DNA from: Puniceicoccaceae bacterium 5H
Lineage (GTDB): Bacteria > Verrucomicrobiota > Verrucomicrobiia > Opitutales > Oceanipulchritudinaceae
Assembly: GCA_009772895.1 (NCBI GenBank)
Contig: WOUP01000011.1
Coordinates: 40,102-104,101, forward strand
Length of the DNA: 64,000 bases
Direction: 5' to 3'
Shown here in pieces: positions 9,081 to 23,187 of the stretch. The position numbers and the translations under genes were made by a program. The notes under the pieces were generated by a model. It searched no databases. It saw nothing but the letters and a program-made list of their open reading frames with translations, and was not told where the DNA came from. Position 1 is the stretch's first letter. Each line of letters begins with the position of its first letter.

Positions 9081-10002
9081 GCCGGCGGCCGGCGCGGAGG
9101 CGCGGATCCTCGGTTTCGGTCTCGATGACTTCGTCGTTGGGCAGCACCACTTTTTCCAATTCGACCCAGAAACTGCCGACTGCGACCTCGCTCTCCATGC
9201 GCAGCGGGAAGCGGTGATTGTCGTCGGAAAACCAGAAGTGGATTGCGGCGTCCTTGCTCTTTTTGAAGACGCCCCCGAGGTCCTTCACGTTGGGCTCGAC
9301 CAGCACGGTGTCGAACCGCCCGGCGCGGAACTTCTTCTCCTCCTTTTTCACGACTTCCACGCTGCTGAGCATGACTTCCTTGCCGTTGGTCGTCGGGACC
9401 GTCATCTCATTGCCGACCTCGAGCGGCAGGGTGCGCAGGAAGAAGGTCAGCGAAATGACGTCGTAGATGTGTTCCGGCACGGCGACCCAATCGCGCAGGG
9501 TATTGTCAGTCAGGTTCTGGTAGCGCACGGCGTCGTGCTCCCAGTCGAAGTGAAACACGGTCTTCTTCTCGTTGCCGCCCTCATTTTGAGAGCTGATGTA
9601 GTGCAGGCTGTGCGTGAGGTCCGGATCGGCGTAGGACACGGCCTCGTTGCGCACCTTGTAAAACTTGTCCGCAAAGCCGTTGGTGCGGGCGCGCATGGTG
9701 AACTTCCACGCGGGTGCGCTCTCCCAGTCGCCCTCTTCGACTGTGATGATGGCCGTGCCGACGGCAAAGATGCCCCAGCCGATCTTGTAGTGCAGCTCTT
9801 CGCCCGCCTTGAAGGGGAAGGGCGGCTGTGGCAGGAGGGCTTCCAACTCGGTGGATACCTCGGCGGCTTCTGCGGCGAGCGGCGGAGGGTTGACGGGATC
9901 TGCGTCCTGCGCGCGCACTTGGGGCGCGAGCAGGCAGACAAAAAGCCCCCAGAGGCCGGACAGCTTCTGGGGGGTAAAGGGGTTGAGACGTCCGGGGAAC
10001 AC
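9076..10002 (-). CDS. Secreted DUF3108-domain protein
   Basis: A 308-aa protein with a signal peptide (LSGLWGLFVCLLAPQVRAQ, cleavage about residue 32) and a DUF3108 body that opens with PFKAGEELHYKIGWGIFAVG. The family is predicted to form a large periplasmic beta-structure; its role is unknown. The tail RRR is basic. It starts 13 bp after the stop of glycogen phosphorylase on the same strand, so the two are probably co-transcribed, though no functional link is known. Confidence 0.85.
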   Translation of the reverse strand: MFPGRLNPFTPQKLSGLWGLFVCLLAPQVRAQDADPVNPPPLAAEAAEVSTELEALLPQPPFPFKAGEELHYKIGWGIFAVGTAIITVEEGDWESAPAWKFTMRARTNGFADKFYKVRNEAVSYADPDLTHSLHYISSQNEGGNEKKTVFHFDWEHDAVRYQNLTDNTLRDWVAVPEHIYDVISLTFFLRTLPLEVGNEMTVPTTNGKEVMLSSVEVVKKEEKKFRAGRFDTVLVEPNVKDLGGVFKKSKDAAIHFWFSDDNHRFPLRMESEVAVGSFWVELEKVVLPNDEVIETETEDPRLRAGRRR

Positions 10003-10015
10003 TACCCGTAGAGAG

Positions 10016-12496
10016 TTACTTGACGCGCACGGCGTTCAATTTCCAGATATCGCGGGCGTATTCGCTAATGGTGCGGTCGGTGGAGAACTTGCCGACGCGG
10101 GCGGTGTTGTGGATCGCCATCTGCGCCCAGCGCTTGCGATCCTGATAGGCCGCATCGGCCTCGCGTTGCTTCTCCACGTAGGCGCGCCAGTCGGCGAGCA
10201 CAAAGTAGGGATCGCCGCCCTGCAGGAAGCTGTCCTTGAGCGGCTTGAAGGCTTCCGGCTCGTTGGGCGTCCAGTAGTTGGAGCCCAGCCAGTCGACGAC
10301 GTCGCGCAACTCCTCGTCGTGGTAGTAGAGGTCCCACGGATTGTAGCCGCGCTGGCGCATGGCTTCGACCTCTTCGACCGTCAGGCCGAAGATAAAGATG
10401 TTGTCCTGACCGACTTCCTCGCGGATCTCGACGTTGGCGCCGTCGAGCGTGCCCATGGTCAGGGCGCCGTTGAGGGCAAACTTCATGTTGCCGGTGCCCG
10501 AGGCTTCCTTGCCGGCGGTGGAGATCTGCTCGGAGATGTCGGCGGCGGGGATCATGCGCTCGGCCAGCGTCACGCGGTAGTTGGGCATGAAGAGGACCTT
10601 CAGCTTGCCCTTGATGCGCGGGTCGTGGTTGATCTTGGCACCCACGGCGTTGATGGCGTGGATGATGCGCTTGGCAAGATAGTAACCCGGTGCTGCCTTG
10701 GCCCCAAAGAGGAACACGCGCGGGTGCATCTCGAGATCGGGGTTGTGCAACAGCTGGCGGTAGAGGTGCAGGATGTGCAACAGGTTGAGGTGCTGGCGCT
10801 TGTATTCGTGCAGGCGCTTGATCTGCACGTCGAAGATTGCCTGCGGGTCCACCTTTTCACCCATCGTGTCGAGGATGATCTGGGCGAGCGCCTGCTTGTT
10901 GTGGAGCTTGATCTCCATGAAGCGCTTTTGGAAGGAGGCATCCTTGGCGTGCTTGTCCAGCCCGCGCAGCTTGTCCAGGTCGACCTGCCAACCGTCGCCG
11001 ATGGTGTCGGTGATGAGCGAGGAGAGTTCGGGATTGCAGCCCTGCAGCCAGCGGCGCGGGGTGATCCCGTTGGTCTTGTTCTGGATCTTGTCGGGATACA
11101 GGTTGTCGAAGTCGTTGAAGAGGTCCTCCTTGAGCAGACGCGTATGCAGCGCGGCGACGCCGTTGACGGCGGTGGAGCCGACAACCGAAAGGTAGGCCAT
11201 GCGGATCATCTTCGGGCTGCCTTCCTCGATGAGGGAGAGGCGGCGCTTCATCTCGTTGTCGCCCGGCCACTTGGCTTCCACCTCTTCCTCGAGGAAGCGG
11301 CGGTTGATCTCGTAAATGATCTGCAAGTGGCGCGGCAGCACCTTCTCGAACAGCGGCACACTCCAGCGCTCGAGCGCTTCGGGCATCAGCGTGTGGTTGG
11401 TGTAGTTGAACACCTTGCGCGTGATGTCCCAAGCCTTGTTCCACTCGATTTCCTCATCGTCCACGAGCAGGCGCATCAGCTCGGCCACGGCGACAGCCGG
11501 GTGCGTGTCGTTGAGCTGGATGGTGTTCTTTTCGTGGAAGGTGTCCCAGTGGCCGTTGTGTTTGCGCCAGCGGCGGATGATGTCCTGGATCGAGCAGCTG
11601 ACGAAGAAGTATTGCTGCACGAGGCGCAGTTCCTTGCCGCTTTCGGAATTGTCATTGGGGTAGAGGACCTTGGAAATGGTTTCGGCCACGGCCTTTTCGC
11701 GGACCGCCTCGACGTAACCGCCCTCATTGAACACATCGAGGTTGAAGTCCTGGGACGCGCGGCTTTCCCACAGGCGCAGGAAGTTGACCGTTTCGGCGCC
11801 ATAGCCGCAGATCGGGATGTCATAGGGCAGGCCCATGATTTCCTGGGTATCGACCCAGCGCGGGTGCGGATTGCCCAGGTCGTCGAAGCCCATTTCCACG
11901 CGGCCGTAGACGCGCACGCTCTTCATGTATTCCGGGCGGCGGATCTGCCACGGGCAGCCGAAGTTGCGCCAGTTGTCGGGGCGCTCGACCTGTTTGCCGT
12001 CGATGATCTCCTGGCGGAAGAGGCCGAACTCGTAGTAGATGCCGTAGCCGACGGCGGGGAGGTTGAGCGTGGCCAGCGAGTCGAGGAAGCAGGCGGCGAG
12101 ACGGCCCAGGCCACCGTTGCCGAGGCCCATGTCGTCTTCCTGGTCCATGATCTCGTTGAGGTCGAGATCCAGTTCCTGCATGGCTTTTTCCACGCTCTGG
12201 CGCAGGCCGCTGTTCCAGATGTTGTTGTTCAACATCCGCCCCATGAGGTATTCGAGGCTCAGGTAGTAGACGCGGCGCGCGTTGCCCTCGTGGTGGGCCC
12301 GCATCGTGTCGTTGAAGCGCTCGAGGATGCGGTCGTGGATGGCGTGGCAGGTGGCGATCCACCAGTCGCGCTTGGTCGCGGTTTCGGTATCGCGCGCCAA
12401 GGTAAACTTGAGGTGGTTGAGGATCGACTGCTTTACGCCGGGGGCGTCACTGCTGATATTGAAGTTAAAATTCTGGTTGGCCGGGACAGAGCTCAT
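10016..12496 (-). CDS. glgP: Glycogen/starch/alpha-glucan phosphorylase
   Basis: The 826-aa enzyme releases glucose 1-phosphate from the non-reducing ends of glycogen with phosphate and pyridoxal phosphate. The full family framework is present: [19 protein letters not shown] near the start, [19 protein letters not shown], and the PLP-lysine segment [19 protein letters not shown] followed by TLDGANVEI. Length is typical of GlgP/MalP. It would mobilise stored glycogen in the cytoplasm. No other glg genes are adjacent; DUF3108 follows. Confidence 0.96.
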   Translation of the reverse strand: MSSVPANQNFNFNISSDAPGVKQSILNHLKFTLARDTETATKRDWWIATCHAIHDRILERFNDTMRAHHEGNARRVYYLSLEYLMGRMLNNNIWNSGLRQSVEKAMQELDLDLNEIMDQEDDMGLGNGGLGRLAACFLDSLATLNLPAVGYGIYYEFGLFRQEIIDGKQVERPDNWRNFGCPWQIRRPEYMKSVRVYGRVEMGFDDLGNPHPRWVDTQEIMGLPYDIPICGYGAETVNFLRLWESRASQDFNLDVFNEGGYVEAVREKAVAETISKVLYPNDNSESGKELRLVQQYFFVSCSIQDIIRRWRKHNGHWDTFHEKNTIQLNDTHPAVAVAELMRLLVDDEEIEWNKAWDITRKVFNYTNHTLMPEALERWSVPLFEKVLPRHLQIIYEINRRFLEEEVEAKWPGDNEMKRRLSLIEEGSPKMIRMAYLSVVGSTAVNGVAALHTRLLKEDLFNDFDNLYPDKIQNKTNGITPRRWLQGCNPELSSLITDTIGDGWQVDLDKLRGLDKHAKDASFQKRFMEIKLHNKQALAQIILDTMGEKVDPQAIFDVQIKRLHEYKRQHLNLLHILHLYRQLLHNPDLEMHPRVFLFGAKAAPGYYLAKRIIHAINAVGAKINHDPRIKGKLKVLFMPNYRVTLAERMIPAADISEQISTAGKEASGTGNMKFALNGALTMGTLDGANVEIREEVGQDNIFIFGLTVEEVEAMRQRGYNPWDLYYHDEELRDVVDWLGSNYWTPNEPEAFKPLKDSFLQGGDPYFVLADWRAYVEKQREADAAYQDRKRWAQMAIHNTARVGKFSTDRTISEYARDIWKLNAVRVK

Positions 12497-12675
12497 ACGA
12501 CTGTAGATTCGAGTTTGCGGTAGAGATTGATCTTAGGCGAAGGTGCCTAACAGGAGGGATTAAGCAAAGCGTAATGCTAAAAAATCAAGGGTGCGACCCC
12601 GGTCAAAGCCTGTGTGGGCAGTACAATTCTTAGGTCGGCCCAAAAACATCCTGACGCCAGTGGCAAAGACCGGCT

Positions 12676-16752
<4,077 letters not shown>

Positions 16753-16833
16753 GTATGCGGAATAATGCCGGAGACTTAGTGTCTATCCCTTAAGTTCGGC
16801 TCCTTGACAGGAAAGTTTACTGAGCGCAAATCC

Positions 16834-18795
16834 TCAAAGACCGAGCCGTTGATCGATCTCACTCTTCCTAACTTCAAAGAACGTTGGCCGCCAATCGGGA
16901 CTGGTCAACGGTTGCCGACAGCGGAGTAGGCTTTCGGCCAACGGCAGCACTTCTGCCTCATTTGGCAGTGGTGAGATGCGCGCTATGCGCCGTACCGCAA
17001 GCCTCAGTGCCGAGTCACGCGCGTCATCCGCCTTGAACGAGCGACTGCCCTGTTCGCGCACCAGCCCGATCAGATCGTGCAGGTAATCGACCGCTGCTTC
17101 GGGCTCAAACCAGCTGGGAATGCTGGAGATGCGGTAAAAATGTTTTCCGAAGGGTTCAAATGTAAAACCCAGGCTGGGCCAGAAATCGCGATGCCGCTCC
17201 ACGGTGTCGGCTTCCAGCGGGCTGAGCTCCAGTGAGAGGGGAAACAGCAGCGTTTGACTCGCCTGCTCGGCTTCGCGCTCGCTCGCTTCGATGCGCTCGT
17301 AGGTCACCCGTTCCTGGGCCGCCCGCAGGTTGAGGCATACGACCCCCTCCCGCGTTTCGAGCCAGGCATACCGCTCTTGCACGATGCCCAGCAGGCGCCA
17401 GGCGAGGCGAGAGGGCGCAGGTTCGGACGAAGCGGGCGCCTTCGGTTGCGGATGCGTCGGGGGTGTCGGCCGGGCTTGGGGGGCTGGCGCGGGTGTTTCA
17501 CGCCGGGCGGGTGTTTCAACCGCTTGTGAGCGCGCGGGTGCAGCTTTCTGGACGGGCGGCGGTGGCGTCGCGCGGGCGGCAGATCGGCTGCGCTCGCGCG
17601 ATGGGGCCGGGGCGGTGCCCGGGCGTTCCGTTGGCTGGGCGGCCTTGGGAAGGACCGTCCTGGGGGCAGGGGCCGGCTGCACGGTGGGCGCGGCCTCGGG
17701 TGCTTCAGCGCCGTCCTCTGCCTCTTCGTTCTCGGCTTCCGGGGCGGGCGTAAAGTCTTCGACCCGTTCGGCGCGCTTCAAGGTCTGGCGGGTGGCGTGG
17801 CGCAGTTGCTCCAGCACGGCTTCCATGATGAAGCGGCGCAGGAACTCTTCCTCCCGAAAGCGCACCTCCCGCTTGGCCGGGTGCACGTTGACGTCGACCG
17901 TCATCGGCGGCACGTCGATAAACAGGTAGGCCACCGGGTAGCGCCCGCTGGGCAGGTAACTGTGATAGGCTTCGATCAGGGCGTATTGGAGCACGCGACT
18001 GTCGACCGGGCGGCGGTTGACGTAGGCCAGCATATCGGCCCGCGTGGCGCGGCCGACCCCGGGCTCGCCGAGCAGCCCCCATACGCGGTAGGTGCCGCCG
18101 GCATGCGACTCTTCTGCCGGTTTGAGCTCGAGCAGTTCCTGGCCGAGGCGTTGGCCGTAGATTTCCTGTACGCGCTCGCGCAGGTTGGCGCACTCGGGGC
18201 TGCGGAAGACCTGGCGCCCGTTTTCGATCAAGGTAAAGGCAACCTCCGGGTGTGCCACGGCCAGCAGGCGGCAGAGGTGGGTGATGTGGGCGGCCTCGGT
18301 GCGGTCGGTCTTGAGGAACTTGCGGCGCGCCGGCACGGTATTGAAGAGGCGGGCGACCTCGATGTGGGTGCCGGGGCTCATCCCACAGGCCTGGGGCTGG
18401 CTGCGGCGGCCACGCGTCACCCGCACCTCGGTCCCGACTTCGGCTTCGGGCGGTCGGGAGCGCAGGAGGAAGTCGCTCACGCTGGCGATGCTGGGCAGCG
18501 CTTCGCCGCGAAAGCCGAAGCTGGCGATGTGGTTGAGGTCGTCCGCGCTGCTGATCTTGCTGGTGGCGTGGCGCTCGAGGCAGGCGACGGCGTCTTCGGG
18601 ATCCATGCCCCCGCCGTTGTCGGTCACGCGGATGAGGCGCTTCCCCCCCTGGCGAAATTCGATCTCGATGCGCGAGGCGCCGGCGTCGAGGGAGTTTTCG
18701 ACCAGCTCCTTCACGACCGCCACGGGGCGCTCGACCACTTCGCCGGCCGCGATCTGGTTCGCGACATGGTCGGGCAGTTGCACAATCCTCGGCAT
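16834..18795 (-). CDS. mutL: DNA mismatch repair protein MutL (endonuclease motif degenerate)
   Basis: MutL couples mismatch recognition by MutS to strand incision. The N-terminal GHKL ATPase is intact: EVVERPVAVVKELVENSLDA, DNGGGMDPEDAV, GFRGEALPSIASVS. A linker of about 100 residues rich in Pro and Ala (about 350-450) follows. In the C-terminal dimerisation domain, the expected DQHAxxExxxxE reads NLRAAQERVTYE: the Asp, Gln and His are gone while both Glu remain. The usual CPHGRPT-type zinc motif reads SPDWRPT. This suggests loss of metal-dependent nicking. At 653 aa the length is normal. Confidence 0.94.
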   Translation of the reverse strand: MPRIVQLPDHVANQIAAGEVVERPVAVVKELVENSLDAGASRIEIEFRQGGKRLIRVTDNGGGMDPEDAVACLERHATSKISSADDLNHIASFGFRGEALPSIASVSDFLLRSRPPEAEVGTEVRVTRGRRSQPQACGMSPGTHIEVARLFNTVPARRKFLKTDRTEAAHITHLCRLLAVAHPEVAFTLIENGRQVFRSPECANLRERVQEIYGQRLGQELLELKPAEESHAGGTYRVWGLLGEPGVGRATRADMLAYVNRRPVDSRVLQYALIEAYHSYLPSGRYPVAYLFIDVPPMTVDVNVHPAKREVRFREEEFLRRFIMEAVLEQLRHATRQTLKRAERVEDFTPAPEAENEEAEDGAEAPEAAPTVQPAPAPRTVLPKAAQPTERPGTAPAPSRERSRSAARATPPPPVQKAAPARSQAVETPARRETPAPAPQARPTPPTHPQPKAPASSEPAPSRLAWRLLGIVQERYAWLETREGVVCLNLRAAQERVTYERIEASEREAEQASQTLLFPLSLELSPLEADTVERHRDFWPSLGFTFEPFGKHFYRISSIPSWFEPEAAVDYLHDLIGLVREQGSRSFKADDARDSALRLAVRRIARISPLPNEAEVLPLAESLLRCRQPLTSPDWRPTFFEVRKSEIDQRLGL

Positions 18796-18932
18796 CCGGC
18801 ACAGGATGCCATGCCCGCGCTACGATGCAAGAATGGGGATGCGGTGGCAGTCGATCCGCCTGCCGCCGGCACAACTGTCGTCAAGTGAGGCGGTTGACAT
18901 GGGGCAGGCGAGGGCGTAAGACCCTAACCAGC

Positions 18933-19682
18933 ATGTACGAACTGATTTACCTCTTCCAGTTGGCGCTCACGATTTATGCCTTGGTGCATGCGATTCGGCA
19001 TGGCGCTCAATGGTGGTGGTATCTGCTGATCTTTTTCGTGCAGCCGCTGGGCGCGATCATTTACCTGATCGTGGAGGTGTTGCCGGGCGTGACGCAGCAA
19101 CAGCAACAGGTGCGCAAGGCACGGGCGCACATCGCCAAGCCCGGGCAGAGTGACATCCGCCGCCTGCGTCGCGAGGTGGAAGACACGCCCACGCCGCGCA
19201 ATTACGCGCTGTTGGCCGATGCCCTGGCGGTGAACGGCAAGGCGGAGGAGGCGATCCAGCTCTACCGCGAGGAATGCCTGCGCGGGCACAATGCCGACGA
19301 TGCCGAGCTGCTGGAAGGGCTGGCCCGCGCCCAGCTGGAGGCCAAGGATGGCGCCGGCGCGCTGGAGACGCTGGACCGCATCCCCGATCAAGGCATCGCG
19401 GCGGAAAAACAGGAGCGCGAGTTGTTGCGCTGCCGGGCGCTGATCCAGGCCGGGCGCGACGAAGAGGCGCTGCCCCGGCTCGAGCAGCTGGCCGAAGTCT
19501 ACCCGGGCGAAGAGGCGCGTCTGTACCTGGGCGAAGTGCAGGCCCGTCTGGGCCGCACGGAGGCGGCCCGCGATTCTTTCCAGCTGGTGATCAAGCACGT
19601 GCGCCGTCTCAAGGGCAATTGGCGGCGGCGGCAGGTGCCGTTCCTGCGCCGGGCTCAAAAGGGCCTGAAGGGGCTCGCTTGA
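18933..19682 (+). CDS. Membrane-anchored TPR protein with PLDc_N-like N-terminus
   Basis: From the ATG at 18933 the product is 249 aa. Two membrane helices form an N-terminal hairpin resembling the cardiolipin-synthase N-terminal (PLDc_N) domain (LIYLFQLALTIYALVHAIRH; WWYLLIFFVQPLGAIIYLIV). A basic segment follows, then tetratricopeptide-like helix pairs (NYALLADALAVNGKAEEAIQ; LLEGLARAQLEAKDGAGALE; ARLYLGEVQARLGRTEAARD). There is no phospholipase or synthase active site, so a scaffold role is more likely. It is 43 bp upstream of the DNA ligase gene. Confidence 0.8.
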   Translation: MYELIYLFQLALTIYALVHAIRHGAQWWWYLLIFFVQPLGAIIYLIVEVLPGVTQQQQQVRKARAHIAKPGQSDIRRLRREVEDTPTPRNYALLADALAVNGKAEEAIQLYREECLRGHNADDAELLEGLARAQLEAKDGAGALETLDRIPDQGIAAEKQERELLRCRALIQAGRDEEALPRLEQLAEVYPGEEARLYLGEVQARLGRTEAARDSFQLVIKHVRRLKGNWRRRQVPFLRRAQKGLKGLA

Positions 19683-19725
19683 GCGGGACGCTGGCGTTGG
19701 GCCGCCTTTTGTCCCATAGTAGGGT

Positions 19726-21387
19726 ATGCGCCGCTTCACGCAGCTGTTCATCGAGCTGGATGCCTCCAACAAGACCAACGAGAAGGTCCGGGTGCTGCGC
19801 GAATACTTCCAGTCGGCCCCGCCGGAGGATGCGGCCTGGACGCTCTGGTTCCTCATTGGCAAACGCTTCCCCGCTCTGGTTCGCAGCAAGCGTCTGCGGG
19901 AGTGGACGAGCGACCTTTCCGGCTATCCCGACTGGCTCGTCGCCGAATGCTATGAGCGGGTGGGGGACGGCGCGGAGACGGTGGCGCTGTTGCTGCCCGA
20001 TGCGCATCCGGAGGGGCTGGACGAGCCGTTGCACGAGTTGGTGCAGCACCGCCTGCTGGCCCTGCGCGACTGGGATGAGGCGGTGCAGTTTCAGCTGTTG
20101 CGCGAGACCTGGGCCCAGCTCGACCGTCAGCAGATGTTCGTCTTCAACAAGATGCTGACGGGTGCCTTCCGCGTGGGCGTGAGCCGGGCGTTGGTGATTC
20201 GGGGCGTCGCGGAGGCGGCGGGGCTCGACCGCGGTACCATCGCGCACCGCCTGATGGGCGACTGGCAGCCGTCGCCGCACTTTTTCGAGCGCCTGATCAC
20301 CAAGGGCGAGACCGACGAGGATGCCTCGCGCCCCTACCCGTTTTACCTCGCGAGCCCGGCGGACCACCCGCCGACGGAGCTGGGCGAGCGGGCCCAGTGG
20401 CAGGTGGAGTGGAAGTGGGACGGCATCCGTGCGCAGTTGATCAAGCGGCACGGGCAGCTCTACCTGTGGTCGCGGGGGGATGAGCTGGTGACGGAAAACT
20501 ACCCCGAGGTGGTGCAGGCCGCCGCCCGCTTGCCCAACGGTACGGTGCTCGACGGCGAGCTGCTCTGCTGGCGGGAGGGGCGGCCGCTGGGGTTTAACGT
20601 CATGCAGACGCGGATCAGCCGCAAGCGCCTCAACGATCGCATCTTGCGCGACTGCCCGGTCAGCTTTCTGGCCTACGATTGCATGGAGGACGATGGGCAG
20701 GACATCCGCGCGCTGCCCCTAAGGGAGCGCCGGGCGCGGCTGGAGCGCATTGTGACGGGGCTGGGCGCGGGCGACCGGATCGTGGCCTCCGAGGTGGTGG
20801 AAGCGGACGCCTGGGAGGCGCTCGAGGCGTTGTGGCAGGAGAGCCGGGCGCGCGGCGTCGAAGGCTTTATGCTCAAGGGCCTGGACTCCCCCTACGAGGC
20901 CGGGCGGGTGCGCGGCCAGTGGTGGAAGTGGAAGGTGGCCCCCTTTACCGCCGATCTGGTGATGGTATATGCGCAGGCGGGGCATGGGCGCCGGGCAAGC
21001 CTCTTCACCGATTACACGCTGGCCGCCTGGGACGGTGAGGAACTGGTGCCCGTGGCCAAGGCCTACAGCGGCCTGACCGACGCCGAAATCCGCGAAGTCG
21101 ACCGCTGGGTGAAGCGTCACACGTTGGCAAAGCGAGGCCCGGTGCGCACCGTCCCCGCCGAGCAGGTCTTCGAGATCGCCTTTGAGGGCATCCGGGCCAG
21201 CACCCGGCACAAGAGCGGCGTGGCCTTCCGCTTCCCTCGGATCAACCGCTGGCGGCGAGACAAAAAGCCGGAGGAGGCGGAACGGCTGGAAACGCTGAAG
21301 GCGATGCTGTTGGCAGACGGGGCCGCGCCGCCGGAAGCAGGCGAATCGGCCCCGCCCGCCCAGCCCATCCAACAGGAGCTGATGTAG
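19726..21387 (+). CDS. ATP-dependent DNA ligase (ligase-associated repair cluster type)
   Basis: A 553-aa ligase that seals nicks through an enzyme-AMP intermediate. An N-terminal helical DNA-binding domain (residues about 1-190) leads into the nucleotidyltransferase domain, with the adenylated lysine in EWKWDGIRAQ (Lys about 230). Further motifs are LDGELLCW, EGFMLKGLDSPYEAGR and QWWKWKVAPFTADL, and then an OB-fold domain with FEIAFEGIRASTRHKSGVAF and RFPRINRWRRDK. This is the form found with the ligase-associated exonuclease, encoded here at 6826-7878. Bacteria also carry an NAD-dependent replicative ligase, so this one is probably for repair. Confidence 0.94.
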   Translation: MRRFTQLFIELDASNKTNEKVRVLREYFQSAPPEDAAWTLWFLIGKRFPALVRSKRLREWTSDLSGYPDWLVAECYERVGDGAETVALLLPDAHPEGLDEPLHELVQHRLLALRDWDEAVQFQLLRETWAQLDRQQMFVFNKMLTGAFRVGVSRALVIRGVAEAAGLDRGTIAHRLMGDWQPSPHFFERLITKGETDEDASRPYPFYLASPADHPPTELGERAQWQVEWKWDGIRAQLIKRHGQLYLWSRGDELVTENYPEVVQAAARLPNGTVLDGELLCWREGRPLGFNVMQTRISRKRLNDRILRDCPVSFLAYDCMEDDGQDIRALPLRERRARLERIVTGLGAGDRIVASEVVEADAWEALEALWQESRARGVEGFMLKGLDSPYEAGRVRGQWWKWKVAPFTADLVMVYAQAGHGRRASLFTDYTLAAWDGEELVPVAKAYSGLTDAEIREVDRWVKRHTLAKRGPVRTVPAEQVFEIAFEGIRASTRHKSGVAFRFPRINRWRRDKKPEEAERLETLKAMLLADGAAPPEAGESAPPAQPIQQELM

Positions 21388-21485
21388 GGCACGGCTTTTG
21401 CTCTGCGAAAAAAGTCCCCATCCTGCTGGAAGCCGCGTGTACTTTGGCTCACTGTAAGGGGCGGCGTCCGCCCACGTTTACCTAC

Positions 21486-22127
21486 ATGAAATACCTGACC
21501 CTCCCAGTTTTTGCGCTCGCGCTGTGCCTCTCGGGGTGCAGCTCGGTTTATTACAACACGATGGAAAAGTTCGGCATCGAGAAGCGGGAGATCCTCGTGG
21601 ACCGGGTCGCCGATGCGCGGGAGAGCCAGCAGGAGGCCAAGGAAGAGTTTCGCGACGCGCTGGATGCCTTCATGGCGGTGGTCGAGGTCGATGCGCCGGA
21701 GCTGGAAAAGGCCTACCGTCGCCTGGACGGTGATTACGAACGCTTGAGCAAGCGGGCGGATGACGTGCACGAGCGCATCAACAAGGTGGAAGACGTCGCC
21801 AACGCGCTTTTTGCCGAGTGGGAGGACGAACTGGACGAATACCAGCGCGACGACTTGCGCCGGGCGAGCGAACAGACGCTGCGCGAGACGCGTCAGCGGG
21901 CGGACGACCTGATCCGCGTGATGCGGCGGGCGGAGTCCCGCATGTATCCGGTGCTGGACGCTTTTCAGGATCAGGTGCTCTTTCTCAAGCACAACCTGAA
22001 TGCGCGCGCCATCGCCTCGCTCGAGGCGGAGGCCAGCCGCGTGGAAGCCGAGGTGGCGGAGTTGATTCGCGAGATGGAACGGTCGATCGAAGAGGCGGAA
22101 TCGTTTATCGCCGACATGCAGCAATAG
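21486..22127 (+). CDS. DUF2959-family lipoprotein
   Basis: The 213-aa product starts with a lipoprotein signal ending in the lipobox LSGC (Cys about residue 18). The DUF2959 signature follows (VYYNTMEKFGIEKREILVDR) and then a long charged coiled-coil (ARESQQEAKEEFRDALDAF through the C-terminus). It is likely anchored to the outer or inner membrane facing the periplasm. Function unknown. The upstream ATG-less extension to 21444 was not used because the signal peptide begins at 21486. Confidence 0.88.
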   Translation: MKYLTLPVFALALCLSGCSSVYYNTMEKFGIEKREILVDRVADARESQQEAKEEFRDALDAFMAVVEVDAPELEKAYRRLDGDYERLSKRADDVHERINKVEDVANALFAEWEDELDEYQRDDLRRASEQTLRETRQRADDLIRVMRRAESRMYPVLDAFQDQVLFLKHNLNARAIASLEAEASRVEAEVAELIREMERSIEEAESFIADMQQ

Positions 22128-22308
22128 CTCCCGGGCCACGAGTGGAGCCCCCTGTCTCAGCTACGTGAATCAGCGGTGACGGCGTAGTGACAAGTGCCTG
22201 ATTGGGCCTGTTTCACTTGAGAGACAGGAAATTCTGCCGTTTAATAAGTAAGTCGATACGGCGTACGAGGCTGTATCCGTCTCTCTCATCCGCCCAACCC
22301 GCACTGTC

Positions 22309-23040
22309 ATGAAATACGCTTTTCTCTCGTTTGCACTCCTTCCAGGTCTCGCGGCTACCGCTGCGGCGCAGACTTATGGCTTCGAAACCGACCTCTCCGG
22401 CTGGACGACCGGCGGCAATGTCGCGATCGAGGATGCCTCCACTTTCGGCCCCACCGCGACCGAAGGCAGCTCCTACGTGGTCCTCGACACCGGTGACCGT
22501 ACGGTCGACATGGACTTTGGCGCCACGCCCACGCCCAACCCGACCGGTGTGACGGCGGCAGACCTTGGCCTGGGGCTGGACAAGTCGACCCTCGACGCCG
22601 CGTTCAGCATCGACTCCTACGATCTTTCGTACCTGTCGCGGACCTTCACGGTCAACGCGGGCGACACGATCACCTTCGACTGGAAGTTTCTCACCAACGA
22701 GTTTCCGGACGCGTTCAACGAGTTTAACGACACCGCGTTCTTCGCGACGAGTTTCGGCGATCTCGGCGCGCTGGCCCAGGTCAATTCGGCTTCCTATATG
22801 GACTTTCCGAGCGCGATCGTGAGCTATGAAAGCGATTGGATGAGCGGCTCCATCACCGCCACTTCCTCAGGCTCCATGACGCTGCTGTTTGGCGTGGTCG
22901 ACGATGGCGGCAATGAAGTGGCCTCCATGCTGGCGGTGGATAACCTGACCATCACGGCGGTTCCAGAGCCCTCCACCTATGCGGCGCTGGCCGGCCTGGG
23001 CGTGCTCGGCCTCGTTGTCTTGCGCCGTCGCCGCCAGTAG
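22309..23040 (+). CDS. PEP-CTERM sorting domain protein
   Basis: A 243-aa exported protein: signal peptide (residues about 1-21, ending AATAAAQ), an acidic beta-rich body with FETDLSGWTTGGNVAIED (a start common to choice-of-anchor proteins), and a C-terminal sorting tag VPEPSTYAALAGLGVLGLVV followed by LRRRRQ. PEP-CTERM tags are processed by an exosortase and direct proteins to the cell surface or extracellular polymer. No exosortase gene is in this window. A strong terminator follows 28 bp after the stop. Confidence 0.9.
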   Translation: MKYAFLSFALLPGLAATAAAQTYGFETDLSGWTTGGNVAIEDASTFGPTATEGSSYVVLDTGDRTVDMDFGATPTPNPTGVTAADLGLGLDKSTLDAAFSIDSYDLSYLSRTFTVNAGDTITFDWKFLTNEFPDAFNEFNDTAFFATSFGDLGALAQVNSASYMDFPSAIVSYESDWMSGSITATSSGSMTLLFGVVDDGGNEVASMLAVDNLTITAVPEPSTYAALAGLGVLGLVVLRRRRQ

Positions 23041-23068
23041 TACGCCGCCTCGACCTTGATTTTGAGCA

Positions 23069-23091
23069 GGCCGGGAGCACCGGCCTTTTTT
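23069..23091 (+). terminator. Rho-independent terminator after the PEP-CTERM gene
   Basis: GGCCGG-loop-CCGGCC stem followed by six T, located 28 bp after the stop codon. Confidence 0.85.
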
Positions 23092-23187
23092 GTGCCCGTA
23101 GCCCAAGGCCGTAAAGAAAGCCCCCGGCGGCGGGCCGGAGGCTGAGGAGACAGGAGAGCGAGAGAGGGCAGGCTGATCCGGTAGGGT

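Noticed and set aside
9809..12523. A 904-codon plus-strand frame opposite glycogen phosphorylase
   Set aside because: It is the antisense shadow of glgP in GC-rich DNA, low in recognisable motifs and rich in Val, Asp and His; the phosphorylase is unmistakable.
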